A stretch of DNA of 64,000 nucleotides from NCBI GenBank assembly GCA_910589305.1, contig CAJUTV010000005.1, positions 129,472-193,471 on the forward strand, given 5' to 3'. Of this stretch, positions 32,019-40,534 are shown piece after piece; the stretch's first letter is position 1, and each line of letters starts with the position of its first letter. A program made the position numbers and the translations under genes. A model generated the notes under the pieces. It did no database searches. It saw only the letters and a program-made list of their open reading frames with translations, and had not been told where the DNA came from. The DNA is from an uncultured Lachnospira sp. GTDB lineage: Bacteria > Bacillota > Clostridia > Lachnospirales > Lachnospiraceae.

Positions 32019-34689
32019 CGGACTGACAGACAAAGAGGTCGAAAAATCCAGAGAACAATATGGTTCTAATGTGATTCCAGATTCCGAACCTACCACGTTT
32101 TGGGAGGAGTTTAAGGAGACATTTAGCGACCCAATGATACGAATATTGTTAGCAATTGCGGCTTTGATGATTGTAATGTTTTGTTTTGGATATGCAGAAA
32201 TCTATGAGCCATTGGGTACCATTATAGCCATTTTTATTGTGGCGTTTGTATCTGCAAAAACAGGTGTTGCAAGCGATACAAAGTATCGTGAGTTAAAAGA
32301 CAGCGCAGAGAAAGATAAATGTAAAGTTTATCGAAATGGTGTTGTTACTGTTATTGATGTTGACGATGTTGTTGTTGGCGATAAGGTTTTATTGCAGTCT
32401 GGTGATAAGATTCCAGCCGATGGAATTTTAGTAGAAGGCTCATTGAGGGTGGATAATTCAGCATTAAACGGCGAGGCGGAAGAATGTAAAAAAACGCAGG
32501 CAGACGAAAGTTTTCAGTTAGCAGACAATATTACAGGCGATACTTTTGTTGACAAACATTCACTGTTTCGCGGAGCCGTTGTATTTGATGGAGAAGGTAT
32601 ATTAGATGTAAGAAAAGTTGGCTTAAAGACAATGATGGGCAAGATGGCAGAGGAGATGCAAGAGAGTGAGCCAGATTCTCCATTGAAGGTAAAGCTTGCA
32701 AAATTAGCAAAACAAATTTCCACATTTGGATATATTGGCGCTATCGTTATTGCAGTATTGTATTTTGTATACTTTATTGTCAAAGCAGGCGGAATAGAAC
32801 CTTATTTTTCTATCGGCTTTGAAGAAGTAATAAAGGATATTATCGAGGCGGTTTCCCTTGCAGTTGTTATTATTGTATGTGCAGTACCAGAGGGACTTCC
32901 GTTGATGATTTCACTGGTTTTAATGCAAAATACAAGCAAAATGTTAAGTCATAATGTGCTGGTTCGTAAAGCAGAAGGAATTGAGACTGCTGGCTCATTA
33001 AATATATTATTTAGTGATAAGACAGGAACAATTACAAAAGGTAAATTGGAAGTTGTTGATTTCTTTTTGGCAGATGGAAATTCAATCAATATACCTGATT
33101 TAAGTAAGCACAGTAAAGTAAAAGGCTTGGTTGATTTGGCAATTGGCAAAAATACACAGTCTATGTTTGATTCTTCTCATAAAGTGATTGGCGGAAATGC
33201 AACCGACCAAGCATTGATGAAGTTTATAGGAGAATCGACATTTCAAGCGCTTGGAGCTAATAAAGAGTATGTTGTGAGCGCACAGCAAAGCTTTAATTCA
33301 TCGAATAAGTTTAGTCAAGCGCGCATTGATAATCTTGGAAAGGTATTTTATAAAGGCGCACCAGAACGATTATTAGCAAAGGCAACAACGTATTTAGATG
33401 AAAATGGTGAGGTTAAAACATTAGACAAAGCCGTATTGGACAGAAAGATTGATGAATTGGCTTCAAAAGCTATGCGTGTTTTGGCGTTTGGATACTCAGA
33501 AAAGAGCCTTGTCGAAAATACAATTAATGATGATATTGTTATTATTGGTTTTGTCGGTATCCGTGATGATGTTAGACCAGAGGCAAAAGAGGCAATCAGA
33601 GAGGTACAAGAAGCAGGTATTCAAGTTGTTATGATTACAGGTGACCGACTTGAAACGGCGATAGCAATAGCAAAAGATGCGGGACTTCTCAAAAATAATG
33701 ATGATAAGGCATTGTCATCTGCACAGTTAAATGAAATGTCGGATGATGAAGTAAAGAAAATTATTCCACAAATTCGAGTGATTGCAAGAGCGCTGCCAAC
33801 AGATAAGTCAAGGATGGTTCGTCTTTGTCAAGAGATGAATTTAGTTGTTGGTATGACAGGAGATGGTGTAAACGATTCTCCGGCATTAAAGCGTGCCGAT
33901 GTCGGATTTGCTATGGGAAGCGGAACAGAAGCTGCAAAGGAAGCTGGAAAAATTGTTATTCTTGACGATAATTTTAAATCTATAAAAGATGCTATTTTAT
34001 ATGGAAGAACGATTTATCACAATATTTTAAAGTTTTGTAAATTTCAGTTGGTTATTAATGTGGCAGCCGTTATTGTAAGTGCAATTGCCCCATTCTTTGG
34101 AGTGGAAGAGCCATTGAAAGTTACACATTTGTTGTTTGTCAATTTGGTAATGGATAGTCTAGGTGCAATTATGCTTGGAAATGAACCAGCACTAGAAAAA
34201 TATATGAAAGAAAAGCCTAGAAGAAGAGATGAGAGTATTATCAGCAAGCAGATGATGACACAGATTGTAATTATGGGGTTATGGTTGACAGTAGTGAGTT
34301 TTATCTATTTGAAAGCGCCATTTTTCAAGGATTTGTTTGGTAAAGGAATCGCTTATAATGAAGCACAGCATTTGACAGGATATTTTGTATTATTTATTGT
34401 AAGTGCGCTGTTTAATGGATTTAATGTACGTGATGATGGATTTGGTATCTTTTCGAGATTAAATGAAAATACAGGATTTTTAAAAGTATTTTTCACCATT
34501 ATTTTAGTACAAGCAGTGATTGTTAATGCAGGACTGATTCCTCTTGATATATTTACATGGATTGGCAATATGTTTAGCTGTGTTCCTTTTGGCATTCAAG
34601 GCTGGATAGCAGTTATTCTGTTATCAGTAACCATGATTCCAGTCGATATGTTAAGAAAGCTTGTTACAGGTGGCAACAAAACAAACTAA
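32008..34689 (+). CDS. P-type cation ATPase, calcium (PMCA/SERCA-like) type
   Basis: 893 residues. An N-terminal cytoplasmic segment with GLTDKEVEKSREQYGSNVIP, ten predicted membrane helices, the M4 ion site VCAVPEGLPLMISLVL, the phosphorylation site LFSDKTGTITKG, VMITGDRLETAIAIAKDAG and the hinge GMTGDGVNDSPALKRADVGF. The actuator loop is ALNGEAEECKK, where TGES is usual. PEGLP and the domain order favour Ca2+ export. TerD proteins bind Ca2+, so an adjoining Ca pump fits the stress island. Its leader carries copy A of the repeated element. The HAD gene starts 13 bases after its stop. Confidence 0.92.
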   Translation: MKFNGLTDKEVEKSREQYGSNVIPDSEPTTFWEEFKETFSDPMIRILLAIAALMIVMFCFGYAEIYEPLGTIIAIFIVAFVSAKTGVASDTKYRELKDSAEKDKCKVYRNGVVTVIDVDDVVVGDKVLLQSGDKIPADGILVEGSLRVDNSALNGEAEECKKTQADESFQLADNITGDTFVDKHSLFRGAVVFDGEGILDVRKVGLKTMMGKMAEEMQESEPDSPLKVKLAKLAKQISTFGYIGAIVIAVLYFVYFIVKAGGIEPYFSIGFEEVIKDIIEAVSLAVVIIVCAVPEGLPLMISLVLMQNTSKMLSHNVLVRKAEGIETAGSLNILFSDKTGTITKGKLEVVDFFLADGNSINIPDLSKHSKVKGLVDLAIGKNTQSMFDSSHKVIGGNATDQALMKFIGESTFQALGANKEYVVSAQQSFNSSNKFSQARIDNLGKVFYKGAPERLLAKATTYLDENGEVKTLDKAVLDRKIDELASKAMRVLAFGYSEKSLVENTINDDIVIIGFVGIRDDVRPEAKEAIREVQEAGIQVVMITGDRLETAIAIAKDAGLLKNNDDKALSSAQLNEMSDDEVKKIIPQIRVIARALPTDKSRMVRLCQEMNLVVGMTGDGVNDSPALKRADVGFAMGSGTEAAKEAGKIVILDDNFKSIKDAILYGRTIYHNILKFCKFQLVINVAAVIVSAIAPFFGVEEPLKVTHLLFVNLVMDSLGAIMLGNEPALEKYMKEKPRRRDESIISKQMMTQIVIMGLWLTVVSFIYLKAPFFKDLFGKGIAYNEAQHLTGYFVLFIVSALFNGFNVRDDGFGIFSRLNENTGFLKVFFTIILVQAVIVNAGLIPLDIFTWIGNMFSCVPFGIQGWIAVILLSVTMIPVDMLRKLVTGGNKTN

Positions 34690-34702
34690 AAATAATTAAA
34701 CA

Positions 34703-35506
34703 ATGAAATCTATTCAAAATAAAAGTATTGAAAAGTGGCAACCATTGAAAAATGAAATTTTTTTTACAGATTTAGATAACACGATTATTTTTTCTTATAA
34801 GCATAATATTGGAATTGACAAAGTTAATATTGAAATGTATCAAGGAAGAGAAATTTCATATATGACTCAAAAGACCTATCGTTTACTGAAGCAAGTGGCA
34901 AAAAAAATGCTGCTTGTTCCAGTAACAACGAGAAGTGTTGAACAATACAACCGCATCGATTTGGGATTAGGAGTTCTTCCCTATGCTCTTGTGTGCAATG
35001 GCGGAATTATGCTAGAAAACGGAAAAGAAAATAAGTGTTGGTATCAGCAATCTTTAATGTCCGTTCAGAGTGCTCAGGCAGAATTGCAAAAAGCGTTCAA
35101 TCTGCTTGAGCATGATAGGCGGAGAATATTTGAACTGCGATTTATTCGCAGGCTATTTGTGTTTACAAAATGTGTGAAACCTCAAGAGGTTGTCTGCAAA
35201 TTGAAAAAACAAGTTGATTTAACTGTTGTTGATGTATTAAACAATAATAATAAAATTTATGTCGTTCCAAAGACACTTAGAAAAGGTGAATCTATAAAAA
35301 GATTAAAACGTTACATAGAGGGAAAAAGGATTTTGGCTGCAGGGGATAGTGAATTTGATATATCCATGCTTCAAGCAGCCGATATTGCATTTGCACCAAA
35401 ACAATTGGCAGATAAGTATAATTTAACAAATAATTTTATTGTTATGCCTGAAAAAAGACCATTATCTGATGAAATATTAGAATATATTGTAAAATATCTG
35501 GAGTAA
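34703..35506 (+). CDS. HAD-family phosphatase of the Ter island
   Basis: 267 residues, Cof-like HAD. Motif I FFTDLDNTIIF (nucleophile and acid/base Asp), motif II VPVTTRSVEQYNRIDLG, the Lys of motif III in LRKGESIKRL, and motif IV AAGDSEFDISML. A C2-type cap lies between motifs II and III. HAD phosphatases are regular members of the Ter biosynthetic module together with the PRTases and CitE-like lyase, suggesting a phosphorylated ribosyl intermediate. There is no clear ribosome site and only 13 bases from the ATPase, so translation is probably coupled. Confidence 0.88.
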   Translation: MKSIQNKSIEKWQPLKNEIFFTDLDNTIIFSYKHNIGIDKVNIEMYQGREISYMTQKTYRLLKQVAKKMLLVPVTTRSVEQYNRIDLGLGVLPYALVCNGGIMLENGKENKCWYQQSLMSVQSAQAELQKAFNLLEHDRRRIFELRFIRRLFVFTKCVKPQEVVCKLKKQVDLTVVDVLNNNNKIYVVPKTLRKGESIKRLKRYIEGKRILAAGDSEFDISMLQAADIAFAPKQLADKYNLTNNFIVMPEKRPLSDEILEYIVKYLE

Positions 35507-35645
35507 TAGTGTGAAAAATAAATTATTTCACAAGTTAAATAAAATTTAACTAGCAATTTGTGTCTGCGCATTGCTTGACATAAAGTTGTAAAAACAAAAT
35601 TTGAAAAATTTTGTTTTTTGCGCAATAAAGCAGCTCAGAAATGAG
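35507..35645 (+). promoter_or_regulatory. Repeated structured leader element, copy B (before vanR)
   Basis: Begins TAGTGTGAAAAATAAATT, shared with copy D, which folds as TGTGAAA / TTTCACA. An extra hairpin GTTAAA / TTTAAC follows. Hairpin 1: TTTGTGTC (35557) with GACATAAA (35577), loop TGCGCATTGCTT. Hairpin 2: AAAACAAAATTT / AATTTTGTTTT with a GAAA-type loop. 3' box: AAGCAGCTCAGAAATGAGGA; loop TTGCTT can pair with AAGCAG (one G-U). Confidence 0.6.
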
Positions 35646-35652
35646 GATTAAA

Positions 35653-36354
35653 ATGAACGAAAATATTTTAGTTGTAGATGATGAAAAAGAAATTGCTGAT
35701 TTAATTGAAGTGTATCTTAAAAATGATGGATATAATGTATATAAGTTTTATAATGGAACAGAGGCTTTAAAATGTATTGAAAATACCCCTTTAGATTTGG
35801 CATTGCTTGATATTATGATTCCAGATGTAGATGGATTTCATATTTGTCAAAAAATAAGAGAAAAGTATTACTATCCTGTTATTATGCTTACTGCAAAGGT
35901 GGAAGATGGAGATAAAATAATGGGACTTACACTTGGAGCCGATGATTATATAACAAAGCCATTTAATCCATTGGAAGTGGTAGCACGAGTAAAAACACAG
36001 CTGCGAAGATATACACGATACAATAAAAATGTTGAGAGAAAATCCGATAAAATGATGGAGTATGATATTAGAGGACTGTTAATTAATAATAAAAATCATA
36101 AATGTTATCTGTTTGGAAAAGAATTGCAGTTAACACCGATTGAATTTTCAATTCTTTGGTATTTATGTGAGCGTCAAGGAAATGTTGTCTCTTCAGAAGA
36201 ATTGTTTGAAGCAGTTTGGGGAGAAAAATATTTTAATAACAATAACACAGTGATGGCTCATATAGGGCGTTTGAGAGAAAAACTTGGAGAGCCTGCAAAA
36301 AAACCAAAATTTATTAAAACAGTATGGGGAGTTGGATATACTATTGAAAAATAA
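35653..36354 (+). CDS. vanR: VanR-type response regulator (OmpR/PhoB family)
   Basis: 233 residues. Receiver domain 1-120: acidic pocket VVDDEKEIADL, phospho-acceptor Asp in LALLDIMIPDVDG, switch Thr in VIMLTAK, Lys in YITKPFNPLEVVARV. The C-terminal winged helix (about 135-233) ends FIKTVWGVGYTIEK. It is immediately followed by a VanS-like kinase and lies upstream of vanW-vanG-vanXY-vanT, so it should activate the D-Ala-D-Ser operon. ATG 35653 is preceded by AATGAGGA; an upstream in-frame ATG at 35641 is part of this site. Copy B of the leader element makes up its 5' UTR. Confidence 0.9.
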   Translation: MNENILVVDDEKEIADLIEVYLKNDGYNVYKFYNGTEALKCIENTPLDLALLDIMIPDVDGFHICQKIREKYYYPVIMLTAKVEDGDKIMGLTLGADDYITKPFNPLEVVARVKTQLRRYTRYNKNVERKSDKMMEYDIRGLLINNKNHKCYLFGKELQLTPIEFSILWYLCERQGNVVSSEELFEAVWGEKYFNNNNTVMAHIGRLREKLGEPAKKPKFIKTVWGVGYTIEK

Positions 36355-37477
36355 AAAAATGGATAATAAAGATTATTTTCACCAGTTTAAATCAAAAATA
36401 ATGCTGCAAACAATTTTTATGATATTGATTTCTGTTTTATCAGTCTATTTGTTGTACGCATTACTTTTAAAAGGAAATTTTGCCAATTGGATGGTTAAAA
36501 TTTTTCAGAATGTGTTTAATTTTAATTATACGAATGCTGTTTATTTTTATGATAGAACGATTCGCAATTATCAAGAATTAATCTTTGTAATAGGGATGAT
36601 TTTTGTATTTTTTATAATCTTTCGCATTTATATCAATAGTTTTATTCATTATTTTATGGAGATTAATAACAGTATTGATTTGTTGGTAAAAGAAAATGTT
36701 GATGATATTTCTTTGTCGCCTGAACTGTTGGTAATAGAAAAAAAGATGAATACAATTAAACATGTCATAGAAAAGCAAAAGATGAACATGCAATTAACAG
36801 AACAAAATAAAAATGATTTGATTATGTATCTTGCCCATGATTTAAAAACTCCCCTTGCATCGGTTATGGGATATTTAAATTTATTATATGATGAAGAACA
36901 AATATCACCAGAGCTTAGAAAAAAGTATCTTGGTATTACATTAAATAAAGCAGAGCGATTAGAAGATTTAATTAATGAATTTTTTGAAATTGCACGATTT
37001 AGTTTATCCAATATAACATTACAGTACAGCAGAATTAATTTAACACGTCTATTAGAACAACTAGTATATGAATTTAATCCAATACTGAAAGAGAAAAATC
37101 TAAAATGTACACTAAATGTAAAAAATGATATGATGCTGACATGTGATGCTGATAAGATACAGAGAGTATTTGACAATCTTTTAAGAAATGCGTATTTTTA
37201 CAGTTTTGATAATTCTGATATTACAATTACATCTTTTGAGAACAATGGAAGATTGATAATTAAGTTTATCAATCGTGGATATACGATTCCTAGTGAAAAA
37301 TTAAACCAGATATTTGAGCAGTTTTATCGTTTGGACTCAGCAAGAAGCAGTGAGCATGGAGGAGCAGGCTTAGGTCTTGCCATCTCAAAAAAAATAGTGG
37401 AGCTTCATCATGGAACGATTTGTGCAAAGAGTGAAAATGAATGGATAGAATTTGAGGTAACACTTCCAAATATGTAA
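36344..37477 (+). CDS. vanS: VanS-type sensor histidine kinase
   Basis: 377 residues from TTG 36344, which overlaps the end of vanR; ATG 36359 is the alternative. Two membrane helices (about 22-45 and 82-105) enclose a short extracellular loop. DHp His in YLAHDLKTPLASVMGYLNLL, then N box FDNLLRNAYFYS, G box GGAGLGLAISKKIVELHHG. The small extracytoplasmic sensor is typical of VanS in vanG-type clusters. It should phosphorylate VanR in response to glycopeptide or cell-wall stress. Confidence 0.9.
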   Translation: MKNKKMDNKDYFHQFKSKIMLQTIFMILISVLSVYLLYALLLKGNFANWMVKIFQNVFNFNYTNAVYFYDRTIRNYQELIFVIGMIFVFFIIFRIYINSFIHYFMEINNSIDLLVKENVDDISLSPELLVIEKKMNTIKHVIEKQKMNMQLTEQNKNDLIMYLAHDLKTPLASVMGYLNLLYDEEQISPELRKKYLGITLNKAERLEDLINEFFEIARFSLSNITLQYSRINLTRLLEQLVYEFNPILKEKNLKCTLNVKNDMMLTCDADKIQRVFDNLLRNAYFYSFDNSDITITSFENNGRLIIKFINRGYTIPSEKLNQIFEQFYRLDSARSSEHGGAGLGLAISKKIVELHHGTICAKSENEWIEFEVTLPNM

Positions 37478-37630
37478 ATGATTCAAATAGGAAGATTATG
37501 ATAAAAATAAAAGGGCATGTTCTATTCAAGAAAATGTAAAAAATAGAATATTCTTTTTGAATGATAAAGATAGAATGTAAGAATATCCTGTTATAAAATA
37601 GCAAATAATAAAGTTATATAAGTATACGCT

Positions 37631-37673
37631 GTAAGAAATTCGTAAGAAATTTGATAGAAAAATAATGTAAAAT
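37631..37673 (+). promoter_or_regulatory. VanR operator and promoter of the vanW-vanG-vanXY-vanT operon
   Basis: GTAAGAAATT CGTAAGAAAT TTG at 37631-37653 is a tandem repeat, one unit of which (TCGTAAGAAATT) fits the reported VanR consensus. A -10-like TAAAAT lies 14 bases downstream at 37668. The identical 23 bases precede the C39 peptidase at 2134-2156. Binding is inferred. Confidence 0.7.
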
Positions 37674-37694
37674 TTTATAAGTAAATATAGAAAA

Positions 37695-37746
37695 AATATT
37701 CTTGTTATTGCTACAATAATTGTGTCAATAATAAGAATATTTTTTA
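37695..37746 (+). terminator. Strong hairpin terminator or attenuator in the vanW leader
   Basis: AATATTCTTGTTATTG / CAATAATAAGAATATT: 16 pairs with one G-U, 15-base loop, followed by TTTTTT. It lies between the putative VanR promoter (37631-37673) and the vanW coding region. Either it terminates vanRS transcription and is passed by VanR-driven transcripts, or it is an attenuator. Confidence 0.8.
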
Positions 37747-37767
37747 TTGTCTAATAAAGGAACAAAA

Positions 37768-37853
37768 GTTATATGAATTTAACGAGCAATTTATATCTGC
37801 CCGTTGATTGACACAAACTTACGAAACAAAAAGCAGTGCAAAAATGAGGAGGA
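37768..37853 (+). promoter_or_regulatory. Repeated structured leader element, copy C (before vanW)
   Basis: AACGAGCAATTTATATC, loop TGCCCGTTGATT, then GACACAAA at 37810. Hairpin 1 has two mismatches, the second hairpin is missing, and the 3' box AAGCAGTGCAAAAATGAGGA is kept. This is the most worn of the four copies. Confidence 0.5.
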
Positions 37854-37857
37854 TTAT

Positions 37858-38676
37858 ATGTCCAGAAAACGTTTAACGCAAGTATTTCCCTTTTTGCTTC
37901 CTATAAGAAAATGGCAGAGGAAAACGTTTTTTTATTTAAAAATGCGCTTTGACCGAAATAAATATGCAAGGGAAATGTCTAAGAAGTTCTTACCATATAA
38001 GGTATGTGATACAACGTCATTGTTATTAAATCAAAACAGTGGGTTTGATATGAAATTTCAATTAAATAAGGTGCATAACTTAAAGTTAGCTTCCAAAACA
38101 ATCAGTCATATTATGATTAAACCAAATGAAACATTTTCATTTTGGCAGCTTGTTAAATCCGCTGATAAAAAAATACCCTATAAAGATGGATTGAATTTTG
38201 TGGAAGGCAAGATTGTTGGTGATTACGGAGGCGGTTTATGCCAGTTGAGCAATATGCTGTTTTGGCTGTTTCTTCACACACCAATGACCATTACAGAAAG
38301 GCATTGTCATTCAACGGTATCATTTCCATCAACAACACCTGATTTGCCGGCTGGAATTGATGCGACAATAAGCGAAGGATGGCTTGATTTAAAAGTAAAA
38401 AATACAACCGATAATACATTTCAGATTAAAATTGATTTTGATGATGAATTTATGTATGGTACTATTTTTTCTAAGAAACCAGAAGATTTTGAATATGAAA
38501 TTTATAATAAAAATGTCTCTTATTTTAGAAAAAATAAAAAAGTTTATCAGTCAGCCACTGTATATCGTTTAAAAAAGGATAAATATTCTAAATATAGGCA
38601 AAGTGAGAAATTGTATAGCAATAAATGTGAAATTGCCTATGAGTTACCAGAAGATATCTATATTGAAGAAAAATAG
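37858..38676 (+). CDS. vanW: VanW family protein
   Basis: 272 residues. VanW-domain features are present: HIMIKPNETFSFWQLV, DGLNFVEGKIVGDYGGGLCQ, LSNMLFWLFLHTPMTITERH and DATISEGWLDLKVKN. No signal peptide is seen. VanW accompanies vanB- and vanG-type clusters but its biochemical role is not known. I chose ATG 37858, with GAGGAGG seven bases upstream; the frame runs further up but into the leader element. vanG starts 15 bases after its stop. Confidence 0.92.
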   Translation: MSRKRLTQVFPFLLPIRKWQRKTFFYLKMRFDRNKYAREMSKKFLPYKVCDTTSLLLNQNSGFDMKFQLNKVHNLKLASKTISHIMIKPNETFSFWQLVKSADKKIPYKDGLNFVEGKIVGDYGGGLCQLSNMLFWLFLHTPMTITERHCHSTVSFPSTTPDLPAGIDATISEGWLDLKVKNTTDNTFQIKIDFDDEFMYGTIFSKKPEDFEYEIYNKNVSYFRKNKKVYQSATVYRLKKDKYSKYRQSEKLYSNKCEIAYELPEDIYIEEK

Positions 38677-38691
38677 AAATGAGGAGTAAGA

Positions 38692-39735
38692 ATGAAAAAG
38701 AAAATTGCAGTTCTTTTTGGGGGAAATTCAACAGAGTATGAAGTATCTTTACAATCGGCATATTCTGTTTTAAAAAATATGGATAAAGAAAAGTATGAGA
38801 TTATTCCTATTGGCATTACAAGAGAGGGAGAATGGTATCACTATACAGGAGAGTATAGCCATATTGAAGATAATACATGGATGAATGAGGCTGAACATAT
38901 TTTTCCGATAGTGGTATCGCAAAGTCGTTTGGACAAATCGTTAATACAGTTTTCTAAAGAGCATTGTGAGTGGATTAAGATTGATTTAGCATTTCCAGTG
39001 TTACATGGAAAAAATGGAGAGGACGGAACATTACAAGGATTGTTTGAATTAGCAGGTATACCTGTTGTCGGCTGTGGCACACTTAGTTCTGCGTTATGTA
39101 TGGATAAGGATAGGGCGCATATTGTAGTGCAGGCGATGGGAATTGCTGTTCCAAAAGGGATTACATTAAAACAAGGGGAACAGCAAGAGGCTTTGTTAAA
39201 AATTGATAAAAGTTTAACATATCCGATGTTTGTTAAGCCAATTCGTTCGGGTTCTTCTTTTGGCATAACAAAAGTAAATGAAACATCACAGCTTGAAAAG
39301 GCTGTTGAAAACGCTTTTCAATATGACGATGAAGTTATTGTTGAGGAAGCTATTGATGGTTTTGAAGTAGGATGTGCTGTTTTGGGAAAAGATGAGTTGA
39401 TGGTAGGTCGTGTTGATGAAATTGAATTGTCTGGCGGTTTCTTTGATTTCACTGAAAAATATACGTTGCAGTCATCAAAAATTCATATGCCTGCAAGAAT
39501 TGATAAAGATACTGAACAGCGTATACAAGAAACGGCAAAAGTTATCTATAAAGCTTTAAATTGTTCAGGATTTGCAAGAGTAGATATGTTTCTTACAAAG
39601 GAAAATAAGATTGTATTCAATGAAGTAAACACGATTCCGGGCTTTACAACGCATAGCCGTTATCCCAATATGATGAAAGGAGTAGGATTGTCTTTTGGTG
39701 ATATTTTAGACAAATTAATTGGTTTATATGAGTGA
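38692..39735 (+). CDS. vanG: D-alanine--D-serine ligase (VanG type)
   Basis: 347 residues, close to VanG. ATP-grasp fold: VLFGGNSTEYEVSLQSAYSV at the start, PVLHGKNGEDGTLQGLFELA, FVKPIRSGSSFGI, and VFNEVNTIPGFTTHSRYPNM with the metal ligands. The ω-loop has EKYTLQSSKIHMPA: the EKY motif marks the Van ligases (Ala-Ala ligases here have other residues at this place). Together with vanT (serine racemase) and vanXY downstream, D-Ser is the expected second substrate, giving low vancomycin affinity. Start ATG after GAGGAG. Its stop overlaps the vanXY start. Confidence 0.95.
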   Translation: MKKKIAVLFGGNSTEYEVSLQSAYSVLKNMDKEKYEIIPIGITREGEWYHYTGEYSHIEDNTWMNEAEHIFPIVVSQSRLDKSLIQFSKEHCEWIKIDLAFPVLHGKNGEDGTLQGLFELAGIPVVGCGTLSSALCMDKDRAHIVVQAMGIAVPKGITLKQGEQQEALLKIDKSLTYPMFVKPIRSGSSFGITKVNETSQLEKAVENAFQYDDEVIVEEAIDGFEVGCAVLGKDELMVGRVDEIELSGGFFDFTEKYTLQSSKIHMPARIDKDTEQRIQETAKVIYKALNCSGFARVDMFLTKENKIVFNEVNTIPGFTTHSRYPNMMKGVGLSFGDILDKLIGLYE

Positions 39736-40534
39736 TAATAAACAATATGCGGATACAATGGTATTAGAAAAAGAATTGATTTATAATGGCAATTTATTGC
39801 TGGTAAATAAAAATTATCCATTAAAAAATCCAAAGGTAGAAAAATTAGTACCTATTGATAAAGCATTTCCAGATATTCTTATGAAATCCCAAGCCGTTTA
39901 TATGTTACACAAAACATTAGAAAACATTGGCTCAGATTATAATATTGTTCCTGTAAGCGGATATCGTTCTTTGGAAGAACAGACAAGGATATATAAGGAT
40001 TCTTTGCGGGATAATGGAGAAGAATTTACAAAAAAGTTTGTTGCTTTTCCAAATGAGAGTGAACATCAAACTGGTTTAGCGATTGATTTAGCATTAAATA
40101 AAGAAGATATTGACTTTATATGTCCTGACTTTCCATATGAGGGGATTTGTCAAAAATTTAGGGAAGCTGCCCCTGATTTTGGATTTATTTTGCGCTATGC
40201 AAAAGAAAAGGAAGAAATTACAGGCATTTCCCATGAGCCTTGGCATTTTCGATATGTGGGATATCCTCATTCTAAAATTATCGCGCAAAAAAAGATTGCT
40301 CTTGAGGAATATATAGAATTTATAAAGCAGTTTGATGATGAAAATAAGTATTTATATAAACAGGGAACCGAAACTGAAATTGAAATTTATTATGTTCCAG
40401 TTGGTATCAGTAAAATAGAAACAATCAATTTGCCGAAAGCACCTTATGAAATTTCAGGTAATAATGCAGATGGAATTATAGTAACAGTTTGGAGGAAAGC
40501 TAATGAAAAAGAGTGGGAATTATTCAGGAATTGA
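39728..40534 (+). CDS. vanXY: D,D-dipeptidase/D,D-carboxypeptidase VanXY type
   Basis: 268 residues from ATG 39728, overlapping the end of vanG by eight bases. Zinc-site motifs SEHQTGLAIDLAL (His, Asp) and EPWHFRYVG (catalytic Glu, His) are both present, with PVSGYRSLEEQTRIY ahead. No signal peptide, as in VanXY (cytoplasmic) rather than VanY. It would remove D-Ala-D-Ala dipeptides and the terminal D-Ala of normal precursors, so that D-Ser-ending precursors predominate. The C-terminal extension (about 200-268) is a substrate cap. vanT begins 32 bases before its stop. Confidence 0.93.
   Translation: MSDNKQYADTMVLEKELIYNGNLLLVNKNYPLKNPKVEKLVPIDKAFPDILMKSQAVYMLHKTLENIGSDYNIVPVSGYRSLEEQTRIYKDSLRDNGEEFTKKFVAFPNESEHQTGLAIDLALNKEDIDFICPDFPYEGICQKFREAAPDFGFILRYAKEKEEITGISHEPWHFRYVGYPHSKIIAQKKIALEEYIEFIKQFDDENKYLYKQGTETEIEIYYVPVGISKIETINLPKAPYEISGNNADGIIVTVWRKANEKEWELFRN

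Larger units (their letters stand above)
37478..37857. other. Intergenic region vanS-vanW
   Basis: These 380 bases hold no gene. In order they carry an A/T-rich stretch with weak dyads, the VanR operator and promoter (37631-37673), the strong terminator hairpin (37695-37746) and leader copy C (37768-37853). Confidence 0.6.

Noticed and set aside
36649..37176. 175-codon reverse-strand frame inside vanS
   Set aside because: Antisense to the kinase core with intact H and N boxes; low-complexity Ser/Ile/Phe content.
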